This document shows, one piece after another, positions 33,607 through 42,147 of a DNA stretch of 64,000 nt. This DNA is from Lentisphaerota bacterium (lineage in GTDB: Bacteria; Verrucomicrobiota; Lentisphaeria; Victivallales; Victivallaceae). Made by a program: the position numbers and the translations under genes. The stretch is taken from the NCBI GenBank assembly GCA_015061815.1, contig SUVW01000001.1, forward strand, positions 62,001 to 126,000, written 5' to 3'. The number at the start of each line of letters is the position of its first letter. The stretch's first letter is position 1. The notes under the pieces were generated by a model that saw only the letters and a program-made list of their open reading frames with translations, was not told the origin of the DNA and did not search any database.

Positions 33607-35667
33607 TCACTCTTTGTGACAATCGCAAGAGCAGGAGCAATCATCATCTCCGCAGGTGCAATCGCAATCATCATCATCACAGCTGAAATAATCTTTGATC
33701 TGATCAACGATACCCTGCGCAGTGAAACCGAACTTCTCGGCCAGCACTTTGTACGGGGCAGAAGCACCGAAGTGATTCAGGCCGATATTGAGACCTTCCA
33801 GACCGGTGAAGCGTTCCCAGCCGAAAGTGCTGGCAGCTTCGATGGAAACGACCGTGCTGTAGCTGGGCAGAACTTCTTCCTGATATTCGAAATCCTGCTG
33901 CAGGAAAAGTTCCTGTGACGGCATGGAAACCACACGCACTTTGACATCTTCCTGACGGAGCAATTCCGCTGCATCCAGCGCGAGATTGACCTCGGAACCG
34001 GTTGCCAGAAGCACCAGATCGAAGTCTTCATCATCACTGACAACAAACGCACCCCGGGCGACATTGACATTTTTTGCAGTTTCCGCATCATACGGACGCA
34101 GATCCTGACGGGTCAGCAGCAGAGCCACCGGACCATCGGCCTGCAGTGCCGCCGCCCATGCACCGGCGACCTCATGCGCTTCAGCCGGACGGATAACGGT
34201 CACGCCCGGAATGCTGCGGAGCATGGCGATCTGCTCGATCGGTTCGTGGGTGGGACCATCTTCACCGACATAGAATGAATCGTGGGTAAAAATGTAGATC
34301 TGATGAAGTTTCTGGATCGCCGCCAGACGGATCGCGGGCTTCATATAATCAGAGAAGACAAAGAAGGTCGAACTGTAGGGGATCGCCGTACCGTTGGCCG
34401 CCATACCGTTGGCCGCCAGTCCCATTGCCAATTCACGCACGCCGAAGTGGATGTTGCGTCCGGCGTAATTGCCGGGAGCAAAATCGGTTTCGTTTTTGAT
34501 ATTGCTCTTGGTGGAAGGAGCCAGGTCGGCGGCACCGCCGAAAAGCGCGGGAACCAGTTCAGCAGCTTTCTGCAAAATCGCACCGCTGCTGGCACGGGAA
34601 GCGGTCGGTTTATCCACCGGAGCAACTTTCAAAAGCTCTTCAAGGATATTTTCCGGCACGCTCTGATTGAGGTACTGATCGATCAAAGCAGCTTTGGCAG
34701 GATCAGCATCGCGGAACGCCTGGAACTTCGCATTCCATTCAGCGGCCTGTGCTTTGCTGGCGGCTACGCAGGAGCTGCAATAAGCTTTGACATCTCCGGC
34801 GACTGTAAATGCCGGTTCAGTATAACCGAGATTGGCACGCAGTGCGGCAAGTTCTTCATCCCCCAGCGGTTCACCGTGAGCAGAAGCCTTGCCCTGTTTA
34901 TTCGGGGCACCGAAACCGATCTGGGTCTTGCCGACGATGATCGTCGGACGGCCGTCAGATTTGACAGCTTCAGCCAGAGCCGCATCGCACTGGGCAATGT
35001 CGTTGGCGTTGTCACAACGGATCACGCGCCAGTTGTAAGCGGCAAAACGGGCGGCAACATCTTCGGTAAAGGCGATCCCGGTGGAGCCTTCGATACTGAT
35101 GGTGTTGTCATCATAGAAAACGATGAGGTCATCCAGTTTCAAATGTCCGGCCAGAGAAGCAGCTTCACTGGTGGCACCTTCCATCATACATCCGTCACCG
35201 GAGATGATAAAAATTTTGTTGCTGTAGAAGTCGGTTTTATCCAGACCGGTGCGGGCGGCGAAATAACGGTTGGCGATCGACATACCGACCGCTGAAGCAA
35301 ATCCGCTGCCCAGAGGACCGGTGGTGATATCCACGCCTTCGGTGTGGCCGAGTTCCGGATGGCCCGGAGTAAGACTTCCCCACTGGCGGAAGTTTTTGAG
35401 CTCTTCCATATCCAGACCGTATTCAAAAAGATGAAGCAGGCTGTAGATCAGCATTGAGCCGTGTCCGGCGGAAAGAATAAAACGGTCACGGCCGATCCAG
35501 CCGGGAGTTGACGGATCATGACGCAGATATTTACTCCACAACACTGCCGCATAATCGGCACAGCCCAAAGGCATGCCGGGGTGACCGGATTTTGCTTTCT
35601 GGATTGCTTCTGCGGAGAGTACCCGGATGGTATCCGCCGTCTTTTTCGCCATTTTGCAGTCGAACAT
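33607..35667 (-). CDS. tkt: Transketolase with Cys/Asp-rich C-terminal tail
   Basis: This TPP enzyme of the pentose phosphate pathway has 686 residues. N-terminal GHPGMPLGCADYAAVLW and HGSMLIYSLLHL, the TPP/metal motif GDGCMMEG...YDDNTISIEG, the central GVRELAMGLAANG and the LLATGSEVNLA C-terminal domain are standard. After the normal end (DQIKDYF) comes an extra tail of about 24 residues, roughly one third Cys and one third Asp, ending CHKE. This tail is not part of the fold and resembles a metal-binding peptide. Start 35667 has AAGGAG 8 bp upstream; the in-frame extension to 35709 is unsupported. Confidence 0.96.
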   Translation of the reverse strand: MFDCKMAKKTADTIRVLSAEAIQKAKSGHPGMPLGCADYAAVLWSKYLRHDPSTPGWIGRDRFILSAGHGSMLIYSLLHLFEYGLDMEELKNFRQWGSLTPGHPELGHTEGVDITTGPLGSGFASAVGMSIANRYFAARTGLDKTDFYSNKIFIISGDGCMMEGATSEAASLAGHLKLDDLIVFYDDNTISIEGSTGIAFTEDVAARFAAYNWRVIRCDNANDIAQCDAALAEAVKSDGRPTIIVGKTQIGFGAPNKQGKASAHGEPLGDEELAALRANLGYTEPAFTVAGDVKAYCSSCVAASKAQAAEWNAKFQAFRDADPAKAALIDQYLNQSVPENILEELLKVAPVDKPTASRASSGAILQKAAELVPALFGGAADLAPSTKSNIKNETDFAPGNYAGRNIHFGVRELAMGLAANGMAANGTAIPYSSTFFVFSDYMKPAIRLAAIQKLHQIYIFTHDSFYVGEDGPTHEPIEQIAMLRSIPGVTVIRPAEAHEVAGAWAAALQADGPVALLLTRQDLRPYDAETAKNVNVARGAFVVSDDEDFDLVLLATGSEVNLALDAAELLRQEDVKVRVVSMPSQELFLQQDFEYQEEVLPSYSTVVSIEAASTFGWERFTGLEGLNIGLNHFGASAPYKVLAEKFGFTAQGIVDQIKDYFSCDDDDCDCTCGDDDCSCSCDCHKE

Positions 35668-35825
35668 CTTTTTACTCCTTTTTTTGTTCGCGTCGCTTCC
35701 GGGAAGCACGGATTTGAAAATTTTTTCCGTTTTTCCCGTTTTACAACTGGTAATTTTACAAAAATTGCGTTATCTTTATTAAAGTAACACTAAAATAGCA
35801 GAAAAACAAGTTTTTTTGTAAAAAT

Positions 35826-36845
35826 ATGACAGAACGTTTTATAACTTCCACATTAAACCGGCGCGATCCGGCCAAAGAATCATCACTCCGCCCGCCGTCA
35901 TTCGCGGAATTTCCGGGGCAGCCCCGGGTCAAAGAGCAGCTCGAACTTTTTGTCCGCGCCGCTAAAGAACGGGATGAAGCTCTCGATCACATCCTGCTCT
36001 GCGGCCCGCCGGGACTCGGGAAAACCACTCTGGCGTACATCATCGCCAATGAACGGGGTACAAAATTGAAAAGCTCCAGCGGTCCGGCCATCGAAAAACC
36101 CGGTGACCTCGCCGGCCTGCTCACCAGTCTGGAACCCGGCGATGTCCTCTTTATAGATGAAATACACCGCCTCAGTGCCACCGTTGAAGAGTATTTGTAC
36201 AGTGCGATGGAGGATTTTTTCATCGACATCATGCTGGAACAGGGGGCGGGAGCGCGTTCAGTCAGGCTCAATGTTCCCCGTTTCACCCTGATCGGAGCGA
36301 CCACCAGACTCGGTATGATCTCCGCACCGCTGCGGGCAAGATTCGGATTGAATATGCGTTTGGATTATTATGACAATGACAGTTTGAGTGAGATTTTGAA
36401 ACGCTCTGCGGCCATTCTTGATGTCCCGCTGGATGAAGATGGCGCATATCAGATAGCTTCACGCTGCCGGGGCACTCCGCGAATTGCAAACAACCTGCTG
36501 CGCCGCGCCCGGGACTACGCCCAGATCAAAGCCGATGGCACGATCACCGGCAAAGTCGCTGCAGATGCTCTGGAAATGCTCCAGATAGATTCCGACGGAT
36601 TGGATGAGATGGATCTGCGGATACTGGAAGTTATCATCAGCAACTTCCGGGGCGGCCCGGTGGGTTTGAAAAATATAGCGGTATCCACCGGAGAAGATGA
36701 AGATTCTCTGGAAGATGTCTATGAGCCGTTCCTCATTCAGCACGGTTATCTTGTCCGCACCTCCAGAGGGCGCGTGGCCACTCCGAAAGCATGGAACAAA
36801 CTGGGGTTGAGCGAATCGCTCTCCCGTAAAGGCGAACTTTTCTGA
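35826..36845 (+). CDS. ruvB: Holliday junction branch migration helicase RuvB
   Basis: The 339-residue AAA+ motor of the RuvAB complex drives Holliday junction migration. Walker A GPPGLGKTTLA, Walker B LFIDEIHRL, the LIGATTRLGMISAPLRARFG sensor and arginine-finger region and the C-terminal winged helix (GPVGLKNIA...EPFLIQHGYLVRT) are all present. No clear ribosome site precedes ATG 35826; the leader is AT-rich and short. It is not next to ruvA or ruvC here. Confidence 0.98.
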   Translation: MTERFITSTLNRRDPAKESSLRPPSFAEFPGQPRVKEQLELFVRAAKERDEALDHILLCGPPGLGKTTLAYIIANERGTKLKSSSGPAIEKPGDLAGLLTSLEPGDVLFIDEIHRLSATVEEYLYSAMEDFFIDIMLEQGAGARSVRLNVPRFTLIGATTRLGMISAPLRARFGLNMRLDYYDNDSLSEILKRSAAILDVPLDEDGAYQIASRCRGTPRIANNLLRRARDYAQIKADGTITGKVAADALEMLQIDSDGLDEMDLRILEVIISNFRGGPVGLKNIAVSTGEDEDSLEDVYEPFLIQHGYLVRTSRGRVATPKAWNKLGLSESLSRKGELF

Positions 36846-36861
36846 AAAAACAGATACCGGC

Positions 36862-36898
36862 AGGGCTGTTGCAAAATTGCTGCAACAGCCCTTTTTTT
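36862..36898 (+). terminator. Rho-independent terminator after ruvB
   Basis: A perfect 12-bp stem, AGGGCTGTTGCA (36862-36873) with TGCAACAGCCCT (36881-36892), is followed by TTTTTT. The remaining bases to 37177 are AT-rich, with a possible -10 TATAAT at 37109-37114 without a matching -35; I see no gene there. Confidence 0.93.
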
Positions 36899-37177
36899 AT
36901 TGCCTGAAATCCGGTTCTGCCGGAATATTCCGGATGTTAAAACGGCAAAATTTTACTCCCGGGATCACGCCTCCGGCAATAGCTGTCAATTACAAAAAAA
37001 TACTCCTGCTTCACATTTTGCGCCATCCTCTTTCCGCCGGCAAAAACTGCATTTTGGCAAAATAATCAAGAAATTTGGCATAAAATCAGAGGCAAAAAAA
37101 AAATAGAATATAATAAGCAGTGGCAAACCAAAGTTGTGTAAAATTGACTTATACCATATCAAAAAAGGAGGTAAAAC

Positions 37178-39598
37178 ATGTTAAAAAAACGCACAATATC
37201 GTCTGCTGTGTTCTTCACATGCCTGATGATGCTGCCGTCATCCGGGCAGAATCTGCTGAAAAACAGTTCTTTTGAAGTGCCCAGAGAACAATACTATCAG
37301 CTGCCGGAAAACTGGAACCTCATGAATAATTACGGAAAAAATACCACCGGCAGCATCTATACTGAAATTGCATTGCACGGCAGCAATTCCGTCCTGCTCC
37401 GCAATGTTGATAAAAAGGACCGCCGCATACAATGGATATATAACAATCTGAAAAGCGGCTTGGATAAAACCGTTCCGGCGGCAATGGAGTTGTCGGTTCA
37501 CGTTTATCCCCTGAAAAAATCTGCCGGAGTGCATATCTTTTTTGAATCCACTTCCGGCAAACAGTGCTTTACCAAATATGACCCGAAAGTTCCCGCCGGG
37601 AAATGGACGCAAATGACCATAAAATTCAACCTCCCGCAGGCAGATTACCGTCAGTCGCATGTGGTCATTCAGTTGGTCGGTTCCGGGGAAGTACTGGTTG
37701 ACGGAGTCTATTTCGGCAAGGCAGGGGGTAATCCATACGCTGATTTGAAAAAAACTCCGGAAGAGATGCTTGCCAAAAATTACTGCCGTTTGAAAAATTT
37801 TCCGGTCAGCAGCCGGTTCATTTCCGGTCAGGTCCCGAAAAAATTGACTCTTGAAACTTTTCTGCCCGGTAAAGATTTGACGGTCACCCTCTCTGAAATC
37901 GAAGGTGCCGCTGTAAAGAAGTGGGAATTCAAAGATCTGCCGGTCAATAAGAAGCATACCGTCGATATCGACATCCCGTATCTGGCCGAAAGTGCTTACG
38001 AATTGAAATACTCCTGCGGCGAATGGACCGAATATGACTGGTTCCGGGTCGGCAGACTGCCCGAAAGAGGTGCTTATTTCAACGAAAACGGCTTTCTGGT
38101 GATCGATGGCAAAACCATCTTTCCCATCGGAGCGATAACTCCGTCACGTGAACCGGATGCATGGCGGGTATACAGTCAAAGCGGTATAAATATGATATCG
38201 CCGGAAACGCCGTTTTTGGAACGGGAATTCGTGGAATACATCTCTGAATATATGGAAAAGTTCGGGCTGTACTGGTTCGTCTGGAATGGCTGGGGTGTAC
38301 TCGATCAATCCGATGATGAGATGCGTTCAAGAATGAGCGCGGAACGTATTCTGATGCAGCAGCACCGGCGTTTTGCCGGATTCTTTGCGGATGAATTGAT
38401 GTGGGGCGGAGCCAAATTGAATATGGCACGGCGGCACTATAAATATATGCTCCGTTATCTGCCGGAGTATCTGGCATGGGTGAATCACGCTCCCCGCATG
38501 ACCGGTGCCCCCGGAGAAAAACGGACCAGTTTCGATCAGGCCAGACGCTTCTCACGGTCTGCAGATTTCATCAGTGTGGATATCTATCCGGTGCCGAATC
38601 ACGGTCACAACAATCTGCCCAACCGGACGATTTCCTGCGTGGGAGATTATGCGGATATGGCCAGAGAACTTATCTGGGATGAAAAACCTTTGTGGATGGT
38701 GCTTCAGGCTTTCAGCTGGGCCGACCACAATGATAAAATGGCACGCACTCCGGAAACTTATCCATCCAAAAAACAGCTCCGTTTTATGGCATGGAACGCC
38801 ATCTCTCACGGAGCCAAAGGCATATACTGGTATGGCAGTGAGTGTAAAAATGTCTACTCTCCATACTACCGGATGCTGGCAGAAGTCAATCTGGAAATAG
38901 AAGCAGTGGCAAAACTCATGATCACCGGCAAAATAAATTATCTCAAAGATCTGCCTTTTGGAGTTTCCGGCATTTCCGGCAAAGGTTATAAAGTTTATGT
39001 CAATGAAAATAAAGACCGCAGTGTGACCGTTGAAAACCGGAACATCGAACCGCACGGTGTACTTATCATTACCGATAAAGCGTTGAATATCCCGGAAGTA
39101 AAACAATTTTCCCCGCAGAAAGTTGACGGAAAACGCACCTATCGTTTCCCCGAAAAAATGCAGGCTGCCGCCTGGATCTGCTGCCCCGGGTATGAAAACT
39201 GCGGAACTCAAACCTTTTACACCCGGCAGGAGTTTGAATTAAACGGAGTCCCCGGAAATATCCGGCTCGATATCGCAGCTGATGATAATGTCAGAGTTTT
39301 TATCAACGGCAAAGAGTTGTTGACGACCCGGGTGTGGACAATACTCTACTCTGCCGACATAACCAAACTGCTTAAACCGGGCAGAAATGTGATCACCACC
39401 GAATTCAGCAATATCGATGGAGCCAACGGTCTGGTTTACGAAATACTTGATGCCGGAAATAAAAAAGTTTTTGCCGCCAGCGGCAAGGATACTCTGATCT
39501 CTCTGGAAAAGAACGGCAAATACTCTCCGGCAAAGGTCGTTGCCCCGCATGGCAAAGGAGTATGGGGCTTGCAGAAAACATTGAAAATCATTAAATAA
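37178..39598 (+). CDS. Large secreted glycoside hydrolase-like protein with binding domains
   Basis: The 806-residue protein starts behind AAAGGAGGT. Signal peptide (about 1-23) is followed by a CBM4/9-like domain (about 24-185, opening NLLKNSSFEVP and closing VLVDGVYFG). Then come an Ig-like linker (about 210-295) and a TIM barrel (about 300-600) with ANG-type FFADELMWGG as a likely Asp/Glu catalytic or substrate site and ISVDIYPVPNHG and GIYWYGSE strand ends. A C-terminal galactose-binding-like domain (about 680-800) has DDNVRVFINGKEL. The architecture fits a secreted GH2/GH42-like glycosidase, but no family is assigned with confidence. It is followed 24 bp later by a pseudopilin gene. Confidence 0.8.
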   Translation: MLKKRTISSAVFFTCLMMLPSSGQNLLKNSSFEVPREQYYQLPENWNLMNNYGKNTTGSIYTEIALHGSNSVLLRNVDKKDRRIQWIYNNLKSGLDKTVPAAMELSVHVYPLKKSAGVHIFFESTSGKQCFTKYDPKVPAGKWTQMTIKFNLPQADYRQSHVVIQLVGSGEVLVDGVYFGKAGGNPYADLKKTPEEMLAKNYCRLKNFPVSSRFISGQVPKKLTLETFLPGKDLTVTLSEIEGAAVKKWEFKDLPVNKKHTVDIDIPYLAESAYELKYSCGEWTEYDWFRVGRLPERGAYFNENGFLVIDGKTIFPIGAITPSREPDAWRVYSQSGINMISPETPFLEREFVEYISEYMEKFGLYWFVWNGWGVLDQSDDEMRSRMSAERILMQQHRRFAGFFADELMWGGAKLNMARRHYKYMLRYLPEYLAWVNHAPRMTGAPGEKRTSFDQARRFSRSADFISVDIYPVPNHGHNNLPNRTISCVGDYADMARELIWDEKPLWMVLQAFSWADHNDKMARTPETYPSKKQLRFMAWNAISHGAKGIYWYGSECKNVYSPYYRMLAEVNLEIEAVAKLMITGKINYLKDLPFGVSGISGKGYKVYVNENKDRSVTVENRNIEPHGVLIITDKALNIPEVKQFSPQKVDGKRTYRFPEKMQAAAWICCPGYENCGTQTFYTRQEFELNGVPGNIRLDIAADDNVRVFINGKELLTTRVWTILYSADITKLLKPGRNVITTEFSNIDGANGLVYEILDAGNKKVFAASGKDTLISLEKNGKYSPAKVVAPHGKGVWGLQKTLKIIK

Positions 39599-39622
39599 CC
39601 TAAACAAAAGAAAGGGAAAAAA

Positions 39623-40426
39623 ATGAAAAAACAAATGCTTCAAAACGAAAAAAACTTCCTTGACGGCAAGGAAGTAAAGCATGGCTTCACGCTCATTGAG
39701 CTGCTCGTCGTCATTGCGATCATCGCCATTCTGGCGGCAATTCTGCTGCCCGCACTCAACTCCGCCAGAGAGCGCGGCCGCAGTGCCTCATGCATCAATA
39801 ACCTGAAACAGTGTATGCTGGCTGTACAAATCTATCTGGATGCCAACAATGATGTTTGCATATTGAAAGATCAGGATGCCACTTACCATACTTTTATATG
39901 GTCAGCTGTTGCAGGCAAAGGCATTCAGTGGCCTAAAACTGTTCGTGACACGGTTGATTACTCCATCGACAGTTGGGAACAGGTGATTTGTCCATCCAGC
40001 GGTGCTGTTGCCCCGCAAGCTGATACAGAGTGGGAGAATTTTACGGGGTTCTATGCAGTTCCCTATCAAGGCTGGCTGGATAGTTCTGTCGATAACAGCA
40101 AAAGATTTATTGATTCACGCAACAAAGAAGCATTGCCGAATCATCGCTCGCCGCACGGAGCAGTTTCTCTTGACAGCCGGAAACTCAAACAGGCCTCTGT
40201 GGCACATGTCTTTACAGATGCCAAACATCAAACCACAGGAGTTCCGAACTATGTCTACTCCTTTGATGAAGGAAAAATTTCTGCCCATCACAATGACCGG
40301 TGCAATATGGCGTTTGCCGACGGGCATGTTGCCACGCTGGATATCGGCTACTTCAAAGATGCCGCTGCCAATGGTTATATCGCCGCTCCGAAATTACGCG
40401 GTTCTGCCGGAAACATGATCCAGTAA
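39623..40426 (+). CDS. Pseudopilin-like protein (FTLIEL leader, H-x9-DG)
   Basis: The 267-residue protein starts at ATG 39623 behind AAAGGGAAAAAA. The leader of about 24 residues ends ...KEVKHG, so Gly precedes [20 protein letters not shown], a proper prepilin peptidase site with Glu at +5. The body has [17 protein letters not shown], a region with CPSS and tryptophans, and the closing [19 protein letters not shown] (H-x9-DG type). It would be assembled in, or anchored to, the inner membrane and project outward. It directly follows a secreted glycosidase-like gene and is followed by a terminator. Confidence 0.88.
   Translation: MKKQMLQNEKNFLDGKEVKHGFTLIELLVVIAIIAILAAILLPALNSARERGRSASCINNLKQCMLAVQIYLDANNDVCILKDQDATYHTFIWSAVAGKGIQWPKTVRDTVDYSIDSWEQVICPSSGAVAPQADTEWENFTGFYAVPYQGWLDSSVDNSKRFIDSRNKEALPNHRSPHGAVSLDSRKLKQASVAHVFTDAKHQTTGVPNYVYSFDEGKISAHHNDRCNMAFADGHVATLDIGYFKDAAANGYIAAPKLRGSAGNMIQ
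39654..39690 (+). repeat. Double-palindrome element inside the pseudopilin leader
   Basis: Hairpin 1: ACTTCCTTG (39654-39662), loop ACGG, CAAGGAAGT (39667-39675). Hairpin 2: GTAAAGC (39674-39680), loop ATG, GCTTCAC (39684-39690), with one mismatch. The two share two bases and end directly before the FTLIEL codons. The second resembles the GTGAAG/CTTCAC hairpin of the 30.7-kb element. Confidence 0.75.
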
Positions 40427-40448
40427 AACTGCAATCCGCAGATAAAAA

Positions 40449-40494
40449 AGGATCGCTGACAAACCTTGAGAAGGCAGGCAGCGATCCTTCTTTT
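40449..40494 (+). terminator. Terminator after the pseudopilin gene
   Basis: AAGGATCGCTG (40449-40459) pairs with CAGCGATCCTT (40479-40489) around a 19-base loop, followed by CTTTTG. Confidence 0.8.
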
Positions 40495-40510
40495 GTGTTA
40501 ACGTTTCTGG

Positions 40511-41431
40511 TTACTTGCTGCGGCTGGCCTTGTAAGCAGCGATGGTCTGTTCCAGAGCTTCGGCAAAAGTGTGGCCGGGAACAAATCCGGTGGACTTCAA
40601 TTTATCCACTGCCGCCATTGAGTGTTTGACATCTCCGGCACGCTCCGGCAGATGGACGATTCTGGAAGAAGAACCGGTCAGACGGATGATCTCTGAAGCC
40701 AAATCGTTGATGGTTATCCGCCCGCCGTAAGCAATATTATGCACTCCGGTGAAATCATTCATGGCGAAAAATGCATTGGCCGCCACCACATCTTTTACAA
40801 AGACAAAGTCACGGGTCTGCTCACCATCACCGAAAACAGTGATATCCTCATTGTTGAGAGCTTTTTCAATAAAGATCGGCACAGCCGCCGCATAGGCACT
40901 TTTCGGATCCTGACGGGGACCGAAGACATTGAAGTAACGCAAACAGGCCGTCTGCAGACGTCCCTCTTTGGTGAACATGCCGCAATAGTACTCCCCGTCA
41001 AGTTTGGTGATGGCATAGGGACTTTTGGGTTCAGGGAACATGGTTTCCACTTTGGGAACGACCGGATTATCCCCGTAAATCGCCGCTGAAGTGCTGAAAC
41101 AGAGCTTTTTCACGCCGTTTTCAGCAGCGGATTCCAGAACATTTATCATACCGGTATTGTTGATTTCGATGCATTCGGTGATTTTGGTCATGGATTCCGG
41201 CACACTGATCATTGCCGCCAGATGGAATACGTAATCCACATCTTTCATTGCCTTATCGACCGCCGCCCGGTCACGGATGTCCCCTTCCATAAATTCCACA
41301 TCAAAACCATCCAGATTGGCACGGTAACCGCTGCGCAGACTGTCCAACACCCGCACATCAGCTTTGCCTTGAAAATGTTCCACCAGATGACTGCCGATAA
41401 ATCCGGCTCCGCCGGTAACCAAAATACGCAT
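40511..41431 (-). CDS. NAD-dependent nucleotide-sugar epimerase/dehydratase
   Basis: The 306-residue extended short-chain dehydrogenase has the cofactor loop VTGGAGFIGSHL at the N-terminus and the catalytic YAITK (Tyr-x3-Lys) with a preceding FSTSAAIYGDNP Ser site. The substrate segment is LRYFNVFGPRQDP. It is closest in appearance to UDP-glucose/UDP-GlcNAc 4-epimerases (GalE/WbpP type). The ribosome site AAGGAGG is strong. A TATATT -10 with TG extension lies near 41473 on the minus strand. The exact sugar cannot be told. Confidence 0.9.
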   Translation of the reverse strand: MRILVTGGAGFIGSHLVEHFQGKADVRVLDSLRSGYRANLDGFDVEFMEGDIRDRAAVDKAMKDVDYVFHLAAMISVPESMTKITECIEINNTGMINVLESAAENGVKKLCFSTSAAIYGDNPVVPKVETMFPEPKSPYAITKLDGEYYCGMFTKEGRLQTACLRYFNVFGPRQDPKSAYAAAVPIFIEKALNNEDITVFGDGEQTRDFVFVKDVVAANAFFAMNDFTGVHNIAYGGRITINDLASEIIRLTGSSSRIVHLPERAGDVKHSMAAVDKLKSTGFVPGHTFAEALEQTIAAYKASRSK

Positions 41432-41548
41432 ACTTTTTCCTCCTTTTCAGCGTTGGTGATTGTACATGTATATAATATAGCACCGCTTTGCCGGAATGCG
41501 ATATGAACGTTTTTATCAAAAGTATGGATTTTTTTGCTTTTTCAACAC

Positions 41549-41577
41549 TTGACACAACTGTAAATGTGTATTATATT
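41549..41577 (+). promoter_or_regulatory. Promoter of the small lipoprotein gene
   Basis: -35 TTGACA (41549-41554), 17 bp, -10 TATATT (41572-41577). Confidence 0.75.
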
Positions 41578-41607
41578 AAGTAAGATGAAAGAAGAATTGG
41601 AAAAAAG

Positions 41608-42024
41608 ATGATTAAAAAAGCGGTTTTTTTGAATGTTTTGACGGCTGTGATTCTGACAGCGGTCTTTTCCGGCTGTACAATGTTTGAGCCGGATAACAAT
41701 TATCTGCATCCGGTGGATTTTGCCCGCAAACTGCAAAGCGACGGTTTGAAAGTAGATGCCGTCCGCCCCCTTGATCCCCGCCCGGTAGCCGCCGCTGAAG
41801 CCATTGAACTGGCTATCGGCAATTCCAATATCGGCGTATATAAGTACGACATCAACAACAAACTCCAGCGCAAACGCCTGGAAAAAATCAAAAGAGAAAA
41901 ACGGATATACTTCATCGGTATTCCCTACCCTGTTTACGAGGTGTCCGGTTCGTTTATCGTCGTCGGACTGGATAAACATAAGGAAAAAAAGCGGATTCTT
42001 GAGTCGTTGAGAAATTTCAAATAA
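41608..42024 (+). CDS. Small lipoprotein of unknown function
   Basis: The 138-residue protein has a lipoprotein signal ending in VFSGC at about residue 23. The mature part is small and basic, with LQSDGLKVDAVRPLDPRPVAAAEAIELAIG and a C-terminal strand-helix RIYFIGIPYPVYEVSGSFIVVGL. No family is recognised. It is followed by ppdK after 123 bp; the same transcript is possible. Confidence 0.75.
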   Translation: MIKKAVFLNVLTAVILTAVFSGCTMFEPDNNYLHPVDFARKLQSDGLKVDAVRPLDPRPVAAAEAIELAIGNSNIGVYKYDINNKLQRKRLEKIKREKRIYFIGIPYPVYEVSGSFIVVGLDKHKEKKRILESLRNFK

Positions 42025-42147
42025 ATACGCGGCAACCCCAAAAAATTTCCGGTACAAGGTGTCAGCATCGATCAAGCCCTTGCCGGATTTTTTAATTCAT
42101 TGCCCGGAATTCCGCGAAAGAAGGTCAAAAGGAAGGAAGAAAGAAAA

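Noticed and set aside
34282-35295. Long plus-strand open frame opposite transketolase
   Set aside because: The minus strand encodes an unmistakable transketolase over the same bases; the plus-strand product has no motif and no ribosome site.
37109-37114. TATAAT as promoter of the 37178 glycosidase-like gene
   Set aside because: No acceptable -35 lies at 15-19 bp; the AT-rich surroundings make a chance match likely.
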